A stretch of DNA of 64,000 nt from CALODL01 sp942492115 (GTDB taxonomy: Bacteria > Planctomycetota > Phycisphaerae > UBA1845 > CAIVHJ01), in the NCBI GenBank assembly GCA_942492115.1, contig CALODL010000010.1, forward strand, positions 186,001 through 250,000. Direction: 5' to 3'. Under the pieces are notes generated by a model. The model did no database searches and was not told where the DNA came from. It saw nothing but the letters and a program-made list of their open reading frames with translations. A program made the translations under genes and the position numbers. Of this stretch, positions 1 through 8,367 are shown in pieces. How positions within the stretch are numbered: position 1 is the first letter of the stretch; each line of letters begins with the position of its first letter.

Positions 1-722
1 CGAAAAGACCGGGACATCTCCCGGCATGCCGGACCTGCGACCAGAATGTCTCGATCTCTGAAGACGAATTTCGGATCCCAGTCGTAGTAGCGGTCCTCCA
101 CGTTTCGTCCGCCGACAATGCCCAACCGCTTATCGACGACCACGATCTTGTTGTGCATGCGCTGATTGAGCAGCTTGAAATTCAGTGACGCCTCGCTGAC
201 CACGTCGACAGTCCTGTTTCCAAGGCGCTGGCCAACAGGGTTGTACAGCTTGACTTCGAGGTTGGTGTGGACCGTTGCAGCCCGTGCCATGATCCGTGGA
301 TCGGTGATCTTGCAAAACTGATCCATAAGTACGCGGACACGAACCCCGCGCCGTGCCGCCATCAACAACTCATGAAATAACAGGCGACCCACCACATCAT
401 CGACCCAGATGAATGTCTGGATGTCGATCGTTTCGCGCGCCGAGCGAATCAGGTGAATGCGTGCGATCAGAGCAGCGATGCCCGAATCGAGCAAGGCCGC
501 GTGGTGCTGCGGCCCCCCAAGCATTGGGTCCTTCAAGATCGTTCCAGCCAATTCGTATACAGCAGAAGGCAAAGGGGGTTCCTCGACGACTGCCGACTCA
601 CTCAACTCCGCCGCGATCCTGTTGATTTCCTCTTTCTCGCGCTGACTCAATCCGGCACAACCACTCGCGCACAAAGCCAGTGCAACCAGCAGCACCGCTG
701 CGATCCTGTGCTGTGTCGTCAT
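1..722 (-). CDS. phospholipase D-family lipoprotein (3' end outside window)
   Basis: The reading frame starts at an ATG at 722 and runs off the left edge, so only about 240 N-terminal residues are visible. It opens with a lipoprotein signal peptide whose lipobox reads ASGC around residue 20, so the protein should be anchored in the envelope. Further on is one full phospholipase D (HKD) motif, HNKIVVVDKRLGIVGGRN, with the expected His, Lys and Asp. It is preceded by the typical fold segment ETIDIQTFIWVDD. Family members hydrolyse or transfer phosphodiester-linked groups, often on phospholipids; the substrate cannot be told from sequence. Unlike cardiolipin synthase it has no N-terminal pair of membrane spans. 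A second HKD motif should lie beyond the window edge. Confidence 0.85.
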   Translation of the reverse strand, partial: MTTQHRIAAVLLVALALCASGCAGLSQREKEEINRIAAELSESAVVEEPPLPSAVYELAGTILKDPMLGGPQHHAALLDSGIAALIARIHLIRSARETIDIQTFIWVDDVVGRLLFHELLMAARRGVRVRVLMDQFCKITDPRIMARAATVHTNLEVKLYNPVGQRLGNRTVDVVSEASLNFKLLNQRMHNKIVVVDKRLGIVGGRNVEDRYYDWDPKFVFRDRDILVAGPACREMSRSF

Positions 723-862
723 GGCCCGATCAATCCTCGATCCGCCCGAGCGGAAGAATAGGACATCTGGAGCAACGCCTCGAGTACAACTCGCCCGTCA
801 TGTCATCGTTTGCAGGCACATGGGTCGGGTCGCCGAACCCCGTGTCGCGCAGGCGAGGTAAA

Positions 863-1006
863 TCAGGATAGAATGTTGCGGAAGATAAAACTCAGCGGAG
901 AGTCCAAGAATTCCGCTGCCAAGCCGCCCAGGACCGTCGAAATCGTCGACACAGTCAGTCCAATTCCCAAGAACACACCAATGACGCCTGCGATTACCGT
1001 GCCCAT
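863..1006 (-). CDS. 47-residue hydrophobic membrane protein
   Basis: A 47-codon frame begins with ATG at 1006, three bases after the stop of the glycine-zipper lipoprotein gene upstream, and has an AGAGGA ribosome site about 11 bases before the start. The product is dominated by one Gly/Val/Ile/Leu-rich span (MGTVIAGVIGVFLGIGL) followed by a short polar-aromatic tail, so it is a likely single-pass inner-membrane peptide. The tight spacing suggests co-transcription with the lipoprotein. I do not recognise a family. The hydrophobic pattern and context are real, but expression is unproven. Confidence 0.45.
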   Translation of the reverse strand: MGTVIAGVIGVFLGIGLTVSTISTVLGGLAAEFLDSPLSFIFRNILS

Positions 1007-1009
1007 AGT

Positions 1010-1588
1010 CTATTTCATCCTCTTGAGCACGGCGCTGAATTTCTCACATGATACCGTCAACTCATCACCGCTGATGTTGTACCGTGCGTTGATTAGATAA
1101 CCGGGCCGATTGACGATCAACGTCGTTCCGACAACACGGTAGCGCTCGGTCTCCGTGGTCACTGCACCCGCTTTGTCAGTGGTCGTCGTGGCGACCTGAC
1201 CATCAGGACGAAACTCGATCAGCTTCGACGCGTACGGAGGCGTGACGTCCTGCGGCTCGAGACTGATCACGTTCCAACGCGTTCCAGCAAGCGGCGCAAG
1301 ATCCTCATGCTCATACGCCTGCGAAGTCCGCTTGGCCTGCTGCATATCGCGCTGCTGCTCCTGGGCCTCCTTCTTGTCCATTTCGTTACCGATGATATAG
1401 CCGACACCGGCACCGACACCGGCACCAATCAACGTTGATTCGGTGTCTCGACCGGCTACCTGGCCCACTATGGCGCCGAGACCTGCGCCACCGGCAGCGC
1501 CGGTTTGAGCGCTGTTTGCGCAGCCCGAGACAGCGAGAACGACGACACAGCCACAGGCCGTCCAGGCACAATGCGTACGGTTGAACAT
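1010..1588 (-). CDS. glycine-zipper lipoprotein with C-terminal META/lipocalin-like domain
   Basis: The ATG at 1588 is chosen over upstream in-frame starts because it follows a strong AAGGAG site at 7-8 bases and begins a lipoprotein signal peptide with lipobox AVSGC. The 192-residue product has two glycine-zipper segments (GAAGGAGLGAIVG and GAGVGAGVGYIIG, roughly residues 33-75), as seen in outer-membrane-associated SlyB/OmpA-like lipoproteins. A polar Gln/Lys-rich linker and a roughly 90-residue beta-rich C-terminal domain beginning LAGTRWNV follow; that domain resembles lipocalin-like or META-type modules. Function is probably envelope stability or stress, which is inference. It is followed three bases later by a tiny membrane protein. 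Confidence 0.75.
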   Translation of the reverse strand: MFNRTHCAWTACGCVVVLAVSGCANSAQTGAAGGAGLGAIVGQVAGRDTESTLIGAGVGAGVGYIIGNEMDKKEAQEQQRDMQQAKRTSQAYEHEDLAPLAGTRWNVISLEPQDVTPPYASKLIEFRPDGQVATTTTDKAGAVTTETERYRVVGTTLIVNRPGYLINARYNISGDELTVSCEKFSAVLKRMK

Positions 1589-1816
1589 GCGAATTCTCCT
1601 TAAATTTGGAATACCGCCAGGGCGGAGCCTGGCGGCGCAAGAGTGTACTCGGTCGATACGTGTGGTTCCACCAGCAACACTTCCCGGCCTCGGTGGGATC
1701 GAGCTTTCTGTGCGGTTCCCCTGGACGATCACCACGGTCACGGACTCGCGCCACAAATATGCAAGCCCGCCGTAGCCCACTCGGTTGCAATGGCGCGGCG
1801 CAACGCCTGACGATTT

Positions 1817-3373
1817 CTACTCCCGATTCTTCATGTAATCAATCATCGCCAATCCGCTCAATTTCCGAGTTCCCGGCCCCAGCCGAACATAGTACTCCTG
1901 ATCGTCGCCATTGCGCACGAATACGGGTTCGGTGATACGCGGACAGTCGATGACCAGGACTTGACCGCCCACGTCGCGAATATTGAACGCCAGCGTCGCG
2001 GCCTGGGCCAGGTCGAGGTGTTCTTTGAGCATGTTGTTGAAGTGCAAAAGAAACTTGTCTTCGCTGGTGAAACGATCTGCCTGTATACCCAGAATGCGCC
2101 CATCGTCCTCCACTCCGACGAGCAGTGTTCCGCCATCCGAGTTGCAGAATGCTCCGAGCGATTTGAGGACTGCGTGCGAAATCTCTTTACCAGGGCGATC
2201 GGCCTTGATGTTCCAGCGCAATGTCGACTTGAACTCGACTGTTTCGCTCTCGCCAGCGCGAATCAAAGCCTGAATCGTGGGAATAGGCGCCTCACTGTAG
2301 CGCTGGCGCGAAGTCAGTCGCTCGAGACTCTGGCTCGTCCGCAGTGCCATATGAACAACGGTGGCCAGACCCAGCACGAGCAGGCCGACGAGCAACGTAA
2401 TCACGATAGTTCCGTTGTGTGTCACCACCGCAAACGTGCTCAGTGGCAGCGCCACGATGATCCAGAAGCGTTCACCTGATAAATCGGTCTGACGGCAGGC
2501 GCCGACGCAGCGCACCCCGTTGATCGACAGGTGGATGTTCTTGTCGGCCGTCGGATTGCGCAGCAGTTCGGCGGCGGCCGATCCGATTTCGCTGGAGGTC
2601 TGATCAACGAGTTCCTGCCGCGATCTCATACTGACCAGATCGGATAGCATCAACATCAAGACAGTCTTACCACCAACGGGAAAGGTAAGCACCGCCCCAT
2701 CGTCACCAAGGTCCAGGTTGTCCAGAAGGGTTCGTATGGCCGACTGTTCGATGACGAACGCGGCGACCTGAATGCGCTCCGCACCGTCAATCTCGACCCG
2801 CCAGGCGAGTGACGCGATCAGCGCCGCTGTTGCGTCTGGAAAGTCCGACGGAGCATCGGTCCACACCACGGGAGCGTCAGTACCTCCGTGCTTATCCAGA
2901 GCCTCGATCGCCACTGTGAACCATGGCTCGAATCGGGACTTGAACGGTATATTGGTTTCTTCGATGACGGTCCACGGTCGCTCAGGTACCCCTGATCGCA
3001 GATGTAGTTGGGCAAATCCAGCCGAATCGGCCCACACCACGCCGCGCACCTGGTTGACTGGTTCGACCGCGACGGCACGCACTGCTGGAAGTTCTTCGAC
3101 GTTCGACACCAGAAACCCCTCAGTGAGCGATAACGTCCGCAACGACTTCAGTCGACGAATGACTGGCTCGGCCACCCGGCGGAATTCGCTGACCGTGGTC
3201 TCGATTCTCTGGTTGACGGTGGCCTGGTTGAGCTGGCTCTTGCCGGCAAACAGCACGCCGCCCAACGCCACCGCCACAATGCCGACAATGATGACAACGG
3301 CGCGCAGGCGCCGTTCGGTCGCACTCCGCGGTCGCAACAGTGCGATGTGCAGCAGTGTCAGTATGCGATTCAT
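1817..3373 (-). CDS. membrane-anchored sensor-like protein with C-terminal AlbA_2 (Schlafen) domain
   Basis: ATG at 3373 is preferred; the frame stays open upstream but lacks plausible signal or domain sequence there. The 518-residue product has a first membrane span at about 25-44 and a large periplasmic region of about 270 residues carrying RRVAEPVIRRL and later acidic segments. A second span lies at about 320-342, and a cytoplasmic AlbA_2/Schlafen-type domain at about 369-510 is recognised by ESETVEFKSTLRW, KSLGAFCNSDGGTLLVGV and the terminal YYVRLGPGTRKL. AlbA_2 domains occur in transcription regulators, Schlafen nucleases and DNA-binding AAA_4 proteins. The two-span layout resembles a chemoreceptor or CHASE-type sensor with the usual kinase replaced. 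Divergently transcribed from the cardiolipin synthase gene. Confidence 0.8.
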   Translation of the reverse strand: MNRILTLLHIALLRPRSATERRLRAVVIIVGIVAVALGGVLFAGKSQLNQATVNQRIETTVSEFRRVAEPVIRRLKSLRTLSLTEGFLVSNVEELPAVRAVAVEPVNQVRGVVWADSAGFAQLHLRSGVPERPWTVIEETNIPFKSRFEPWFTVAIEALDKHGGTDAPVVWTDAPSDFPDATAALIASLAWRVEIDGAERIQVAAFVIEQSAIRTLLDNLDLGDDGAVLTFPVGGKTVLMLMLSDLVSMRSRQELVDQTSSEIGSAAAELLRNPTADKNIHLSINGVRCVGACRQTDLSGERFWIIVALPLSTFAVVTHNGTIVITLLVGLLVLGLATVVHMALRTSQSLERLTSRQRYSEAPIPTIQALIRAGESETVEFKSTLRWNIKADRPGKEISHAVLKSLGAFCNSDGGTLLVGVEDDGRILGIQADRFTSEDKFLLHFNNMLKEHLDLAQAATLAFNIRDVGGQVLVIDCPRITEPVFVRNGDDQEYYVRLGPGTRKLSGLAMIDYMKNRE

Positions 3374-3478
3374 CGATTCTCCAGCTTCAGGAACCCTGGG
3401 TATTACAACAGTCTGGGCGACAGAAGCAAGCAGACTTGGAAAGACCCGGGATGTGTGGTTGAATACTGTGCTGCACCC

Positions 3479-4939
3479 ATGGAACTGGAATCGCTCACCC
3501 TTGCTCACTGGATCACGATCGCGCTGGTCGTCATCGCCCCGATCGTCGCGGCGATGGCCACCGCCCACGCCGTTCTGTACAAGCGCGACAGCCGTTCCGT
3601 GATCGCCTGGGTCGGCCTGTTCTGGCTGACGCCGTTCGTCGGCGTGATTTTGTATTCTGTACTGGGAATCAACCGCATCCGCCGCCAGGCCAAGTCGCTC
3701 CGCGGGGAACCCGAGAACCCCGACATGAATACCGCTAGTCCGACTTGCGCCAGCGATGAGTTGGCCAAGAGCCTCGACGAGCAAGATGCTCATGTAGCCG
3801 CGCTGTGCCGGCTCGTCGGCGAGGTGACCCAGCGCCCGTTGCTCGCAGGTAACACGATCACCCCTTTGATCAACGGGGACCAGGCCTACCCGGCAATGCT
3901 CGAGTGTATCGAACAGGCCAGCGTCTCGATCACGCTCAGTACGTATATCTTCGACAACGACCGCGCCGGCCACCTGTTCGTCGACGCGCTGGGGCGCGCC
4001 CGGCGGCGTGGGGTAGAGGTCAGGGTACTCATCGACGATGTTGGTGCCCGCTACAGTCATCCTCCGATCGTCCATGGACTACGGGACTGCGGTGTCCCGG
4101 TTGCAGAATTCCTGCCGACCTTCGGGCCCCGCTTACTGCATTACGCGAACTTGCGTAGCCACCGCAAAATGCTGGTCACCGACGGCCGCACTGGATTCGC
4201 CGGTGGCATGAACATTCGCGAGGGTTGTTACTTCGAAATGAAACCTGCACACCCCACCCAAGATATGCACTTTCGAATCGATGGTCCGGCGGTTCGCCAC
4301 ATCCAGGAGGCTTTTGTGACCGACTGGACATTCACCACCGATGAACATCTCGAGGGCCCGTCATGGTTTCCCGACATCGAATCACACGGCAGTGTGTGCG
4401 TGCGCGGCATCCCAGACGGACCGGACGAGGACTTCGAAAAATTCCGCCTGACGGTTCTCGGAGCCATCTCCACGGCAGAACGCTGCCTCCGAATCGTAAC
4501 GCCCTACTTCCTGCCGGATAGTGCTTTGATCACCGCACTCAACGTCGCAGCCATGCGTGGCGTACAAGTCGACATCGTGTTACCCGCACGGAACAACCTG
4601 CGGCTGGTGCAATGGGCCTGCAACGCGCAAATCTGGCAGGTTCTTCAGCGCGGCTGCCGTGTATGGCTGACACCTCCGCCGTTCGATCACACAAAGCTGA
4701 TGATCGTCGACGACATCTGGACGTTGATCGGATCGGCCAACTGGGATCCCCGCAGCCTGCGCTTGAACTTTGAATTTAACATGGAATGCTATTGTGCCGC
4801 CCTGGCGCAACAACTCAGCAAGCACGTCGATAAGAAGATCGCTCTGGCCTCACGGTTGTCCCTCTCTCAAGTCAACCAGCGCAACCTGTTGGTCAGACTG
4901 CGCGATGGCGTGGCCCGACTGGCATCACCTTACCTGTAG
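3479..4939 (+). CDS. cls: cardiolipin synthase (phospholipase D family)
   Basis: This is a 486-residue cardiolipin synthase, which joins two phosphatidylglycerols (or PG and PE) at the inner membrane. ATG at 3479 is chosen because it directly precedes the two N-terminal membrane spans (HWITIALVVIAPIVAAMA and SVIAWVGLFWLTPFVGVIL) that define the family's PLDc_N region. Both HKD motifs are intact: HRKMLVTDGRTGFAGGMN at about residues 224-241 and HTKLMIVDDIWTLIGSAN near 405-422. Length matches the roughly 480-residue bacterial enzymes. A second phospholipase D-family lipoprotein lies 2.8 kb to the left. Monocistronic and divergent from the AlbA_2 gene. Confidence 0.93.
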   Translation: MELESLTLAHWITIALVVIAPIVAAMATAHAVLYKRDSRSVIAWVGLFWLTPFVGVILYSVLGINRIRRQAKSLRGEPENPDMNTASPTCASDELAKSLDEQDAHVAALCRLVGEVTQRPLLAGNTITPLINGDQAYPAMLECIEQASVSITLSTYIFDNDRAGHLFVDALGRARRRGVEVRVLIDDVGARYSHPPIVHGLRDCGVPVAEFLPTFGPRLLHYANLRSHRKMLVTDGRTGFAGGMNIREGCYFEMKPAHPTQDMHFRIDGPAVRHIQEAFVTDWTFTTDEHLEGPSWFPDIESHGSVCVRGIPDGPDEDFEKFRLTVLGAISTAERCLRIVTPYFLPDSALITALNVAAMRGVQVDIVLPARNNLRLVQWACNAQIWQVLQRGCRVWLTPPPFDHTKLMIVDDIWTLIGSANWDPRSLRLNFEFNMECYCAALAQQLSKHVDKKIALASRLSLSQVNQRNLLVRLRDGVARLASPYL

Positions 4940-5086
4940 TCGTGGCGTCCAGCCTGCAGGTGCGAAACGTCGCGGACATCGGACAGCGGCACTCACCCCA
5001 GCCCGCACGGCGAGGTGTTGCGTTCACCGCGACAGACTCCTCTGATTGTGCTCTGCTTCCTCAAATGTGTTCTGACCCGGCAGCGC

Positions 5087-6691
5087 TTATTCGCGAACGA
5101 GCCTCTCGGATGGCGGCACGAACGAATCCGGGGAAGCCAGCATCATCCACACGTTCCAGCCTTCAGGCGGAACGCCGTCAAGCAGTGCCCCACTCTCGAG
5201 ATAGTTGTAAATCTGGTCGTAGGTCTTGATGCAAGTCTGGGAGATACGGCGATAGATATGCCACGGCTTGAGATCATCAGGATGATCGAGCCCGGCCGCC
5301 CCGAGCAACTCCAGGAATGCCTCAATGGTCTTGTCATGGTAGTTGGCCACCCGGACGGTCTTGTCCTCGACGACCAGGCCGCGTTCGAGCCCGGGATCCT
5401 GAGTCGCCACGCCCACCGGACAATGGTTCGAGTTACATCGCCGGGCCTGAATGCACCCCAGCGCCAGCATGAAGCCACGTGCGGAGTTGCACAGGTCGGC
5501 ACCGGCAGCCAGGCGGGCCACCATGTTGAACCCCGTGATGACTTTCCCTGAAGCAATGAGCTTGATCTTGTCGCGCAAGCCGAAGCCGACGAGCGCATTG
5601 TGCACAAACACGAGACCATCGGTCAACGGCGCGCCCACCGAGTTGGAAAACTCCAGCGGCGCAGCTCCGGTCCCGCCCTCGCCTCCGTCGATTGCAATGA
5701 AGTCTGGAACCTGATCCGCTGCGTGCATGGCCATACACATCCCGAGAAATTCAGACGGATTCCCCAGGCACATCTTGAATCCGACCGGCTTACCGCCCGA
5801 CAACTCACGGAGTTCAGTGACAAAGGCCATCAACTCGCGAGGGGTCTTGAACGCGGAATGCGCCGGAGGCGACAGGACATCCTGCCCCATGGGCACTTGC
5901 CGGATACGGCTGATCTCCGGCGTGATTTTAACCGCCGGTAGAATGCCCCCGTGTCCGGGCTTGGCTCCTTGGGACAGCTTGATCTCGATCATCTTGACTG
6001 TCGGCAGACGGGACTGCTCGGTGAACTTGGCGCGATCAAAACCCCCTTCGGAGTCACGACAGCCGAAGTAGCCCGTGCCGATTTGCCACACCAGATCACC
6101 GGCTGGCTCGAGGTGATGCGGGCTGATGGCACCTTCACCCGTGTTGTGACAGAAACGACCGATTCGAGCACCACCGTTCAACGACCGGATCGCCGCCGCC
6201 GACAGGGATCCGTAACTCATGGCCGAGATGTTCAACATCGACGCGGAATAGGGCTGAGCACATCGACCGGCCCCGATGATGACCCGCGGCTCCTCTTTAG
6301 CCCCATGAATTGCGGCCAATGAATGATTGATCCACTCGTAGCCGACTTCGTAGACGTCACGCTGTGTCCCGAAAGGCAGTGTCTCGAGCGCCAGTTTGGC
6401 CCGTTGATAGACGATGGAACGCTGTTCGCGATCGAACGGGGTGCCATCGGTGTTCGATTCGATAAAATACTGGTTGATCTCAGGGCGAATCGTCTCGAGC
6501 ATGTAGCGGAACGTGCCGATGACCGGAAAATTACGCTTGACCGCCCGGTAGGGCTGCAGGCTATCGAGCACACCGCTGATGAACAGCGGCACGAGAACGA
6601 GCAAGGCCCACAGAATCGGTGGCCAGAACATCGCGACGAATCCCGTGACGGCAAAGACAGCAAAAGAGATGGCGTAGAATTCTCGAACCAT
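5087..6691 (-). CDS. FMN-binding glutamate synthase family protein (GltB large-subunit-like), membrane-anchored
   Basis: The 534-residue protein corresponds to the FMN/3Fe-4S synthase domain of glutamate synthase without the amidotransferase and glucan-synthase-like ends (YerD-type). ATG at 6691 has an AGAGG site. Two N-terminal hydrophobic spans (residues about 5-45) place it on the inner membrane. Diagnostic segments are SYGSLSAAAIRSLNGG, the flavin-site stretch DFIAIDGGEGGTGAAP, and the cluster-binding CIQARRCNSNHCPVGVATQ with three cysteines in the GltB spacing. Family members probably transfer electrons to an amino or keto acid; because the glutaminase domain is absent, genuine glutamate synthesis from glutamine is not expected. 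No partner subunit lies nearby. Confidence 0.85.
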   Translation of the reverse strand: MVREFYAISFAVFAVTGFVAMFWPPILWALLVLVPLFISGVLDSLQPYRAVKRNFPVIGTFRYMLETIRPEINQYFIESNTDGTPFDREQRSIVYQRAKLALETLPFGTQRDVYEVGYEWINHSLAAIHGAKEEPRVIIGAGRCAQPYSASMLNISAMSYGSLSAAAIRSLNGGARIGRFCHNTGEGAISPHHLEPAGDLVWQIGTGYFGCRDSEGGFDRAKFTEQSRLPTVKMIEIKLSQGAKPGHGGILPAVKITPEISRIRQVPMGQDVLSPPAHSAFKTPRELMAFVTELRELSGGKPVGFKMCLGNPSEFLGMCMAMHAADQVPDFIAIDGGEGGTGAAPLEFSNSVGAPLTDGLVFVHNALVGFGLRDKIKLIASGKVITGFNMVARLAAGADLCNSARGFMLALGCIQARRCNSNHCPVGVATQDPGLERGLVVEDKTVRVANYHDKTIEAFLELLGAAGLDHPDDLKPWHIYRRISQTCIKTYDQIYNYLESGALLDGVPPEGWNVWMMLASPDSFVPPSERLVRE

Positions 6692-6971
6692 ATGAGCCTC
6701 TGACAATACTGTTTGCGTCGTGCGCGGACCCCGCCAGGACGTCCGGCCGACCGCAGCAGAGAACGGCCTTGTCAGTCGCACTGAGGCGTGGGCATGTCGT
6801 GCGGGCATTGTAGCTCGGGTTACCGATTGTGAAACACGAATTCGAACCCTCCAGGGAATCGGCGGTCATGCGGGCCCTGCAAGTGAACGAGGCATCGCCA
6901 CGAACTGGTTACACAATGGCCTCTGAATTCTACTTGCGCTGATGACCCGACCCAGCGAAGATGCCTGAATC

Positions 6972-7496
6972 ATGATGACCAACAAACACAGCAGGCCCGT
7001 TCTCGACCTCCCGCGCACCAGCCTCGAACATGCGCTGGAGGCCATGGCAGTGGCCGGGGTGATAGGCGGTTTCGCGGTCGTCGTATCAGTCTGGTCGAAG
7101 CTGCCGGAGAAAATCCCCACCCACTTCAGTTTCGGCGGGCAACCGGACGCGTGGGGTTCGCCCATCATGTTGTGGACCCTGCCGTGCGTCTCGGCCGGCA
7201 TGTATGGCCTGCTGACAATCATCAGTCGGTATCCACACAAGTTCAACTACCTGCATCCCATCACCACGGACAACGCAGGGGGACACTATCGCCTGGCGCG
7301 CGAGTTGCTCTTATGGTTGAAAGTACAGATCGTCGGACTGTTCGCGTGGCTGACGTGGCAAGTCTGCGACATCGCACTCGACCGCACCACACACCTGAAC
7401 GCACTGTTCACGCCCCTGCTGCTCGGAGGAATCGCCTTGACCTTGATGGTCTACGTAGTTCGCGCTATGCGTCTCGAGCGCTCGAGTAACAAGTGA
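6972..7496 (+). CDS. DUF1648 domain membrane protein
   Basis: A 174-residue integral membrane protein with about four spans. After a first span (residues about 24-42) it carries the DUF1648 signature KLPEKIPTHFSFGGQPDAWGS; this domain is found in SdpI-type immunity proteins and related membrane proteins. Later spans include LKVQIVGLFAWLTWQV and FTPLLLGGIALTLMVYVV. Its role cannot be assigned; SdpI relatives protect against membrane-active toxins, but no toxin gene is adjacent. Start is the first of two consecutive ATG codons. The 280 bases upstream, shared with the divergent GltB-like gene, hold nothing else I can support. Confidence 0.75.
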   Translation: MMTNKHSRPVLDLPRTSLEHALEAMAVAGVIGGFAVVVSVWSKLPEKIPTHFSFGGQPDAWGSPIMLWTLPCVSAGMYGLLTIISRYPHKFNYLHPITTDNAGGHYRLARELLLWLKVQIVGLFAWLTWQVCDIALDRTTHLNALFTPLLLGGIALTLMVYVVRAMRLERSSNK

Positions 7497-7564
7497 CTGG
7501 TGCGCTGGCCTGTACAATGATCGAAGGCCGCATCGCTGGATCGGAGAGCACCCCGGAGGACGGG

Positions 7565-8034
7565 TCAGGCCGTAGCAACTTTGCGTCGTCGGAGGCGGTA
7601 TGGCAGAGGTTTGGCCACGACGCACACGGGCTCTCTGGCCGGCTGCCGCGGTTGAGTCAGCTGCTCGGGTGCGGCACGGTCGGCGTGCGGTTCTTTCGTC
7701 ACGGGCTCGGGTGGCGCTGGACGGTCGGCCACTGCGGGGACCGTCTCCAACTCACGTGCGGCCTCGACTGGCTCGATGGGGGCATCTCCAGTCCCAACCT
7801 GCTGGGGGTGCAGGAAGTTGTCGAACCGCTGCCGGCGCCGGCAGCCCGGCGGGATGAAAACCTGCCTGATGCAAGGCAATCCCCTCAGCCACACCGCGTT
7901 CATATGCCGCAGTGACCGCATCATGCAGCATCTTGCGCAAACGCGGGCGATGGAACGACTGCGTGCTATGCACCTTGAGGGCGCATGATCTTATCTTCCA
8001 GGGCAGCCAAATCCACTACGATTGGGGTCTTCAT
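7565..8034 (-). pseudogene. frameshifted small gene (two apparent +1 shifts)
   Basis: An ATG at 8034 with an excellent AGGAG site opens a peptide (MKTPIVVDLAALEDKI) that hits a stop at 7966-7968 after 22 codons. Shifting +1 near 7985-7990 continues smoothly as KVHSTQSFHRPRLRKMLHDA and a helical AAYERGVAEGIALHQAGF stretch, which again ends early at 7752. A second +1 shift near 7800, at a CCCCC run, continues in a Pro/Glu-rich tail to the stop at 7565 with normal third-position GC. The intact product would be about 155 residues. Either the gene is decaying or there are two single-base errors in the assembly. The family is not recognised. Confidence 0.5.
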
Positions 8035-8086
8035 GCTTCTCCTGCTCACATGACGCTGCCTCACTGAGGACAACGCTTGGGCAACT

Positions 8087-8115
8087 GTTAAAGCATCCAG
8101 CGGGATCGTAGTCAA
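8087..8115 (-). promoter_or_regulatory. candidate sigma70 promoter for the frameshifted gene
   Basis: Reading the minus strand, TTGACT (8110-8115) and TTTAAC (8087-8092) are separated by exactly 17 bases, about 50 bases before the ATG at 8034. The -35 matches five of six consensus bases and the -10 four of six. A surviving promoter and ribosome site argue that the gene was recently functional. Confidence 0.35.
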
Positions 8116-8367
8116 GTATAGAATTCATCAGGACTTGTGGTCCATAAAGTCGCCGATTATTGATCGCGGCGCACCCGCCATCTTGTCGGCCTTGGTCTTA
8201 GATTTGCTCACCGGTTGATAAAAACAGGTTTGAGAACACTCACGGAGCACGTGCAACAGTTGCTTGCACGTCCGTTTCCACAAGCGGGCGCGGAGCGGTC
8301 CCCTCGCGCAGCTGCTCTTCGAAACCGCGACGATGGAGTCCGCAGGCCAGCTGTGGATCGTTGCCGG
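8116..8367. other. intergenic stretch without recognised gene
   Basis: Between the candidate promoter and the stop of the FG-GAP lipoprotein gene I see no convincing coding frame, RNA or terminator. An imperfect inverted repeat GTGCAACAGTTGCTTGCAC (8251-8269) could form a hairpin just downstream of the FG-GAP gene on the minus strand, but it lacks a T-run. Confidence 0.4.
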
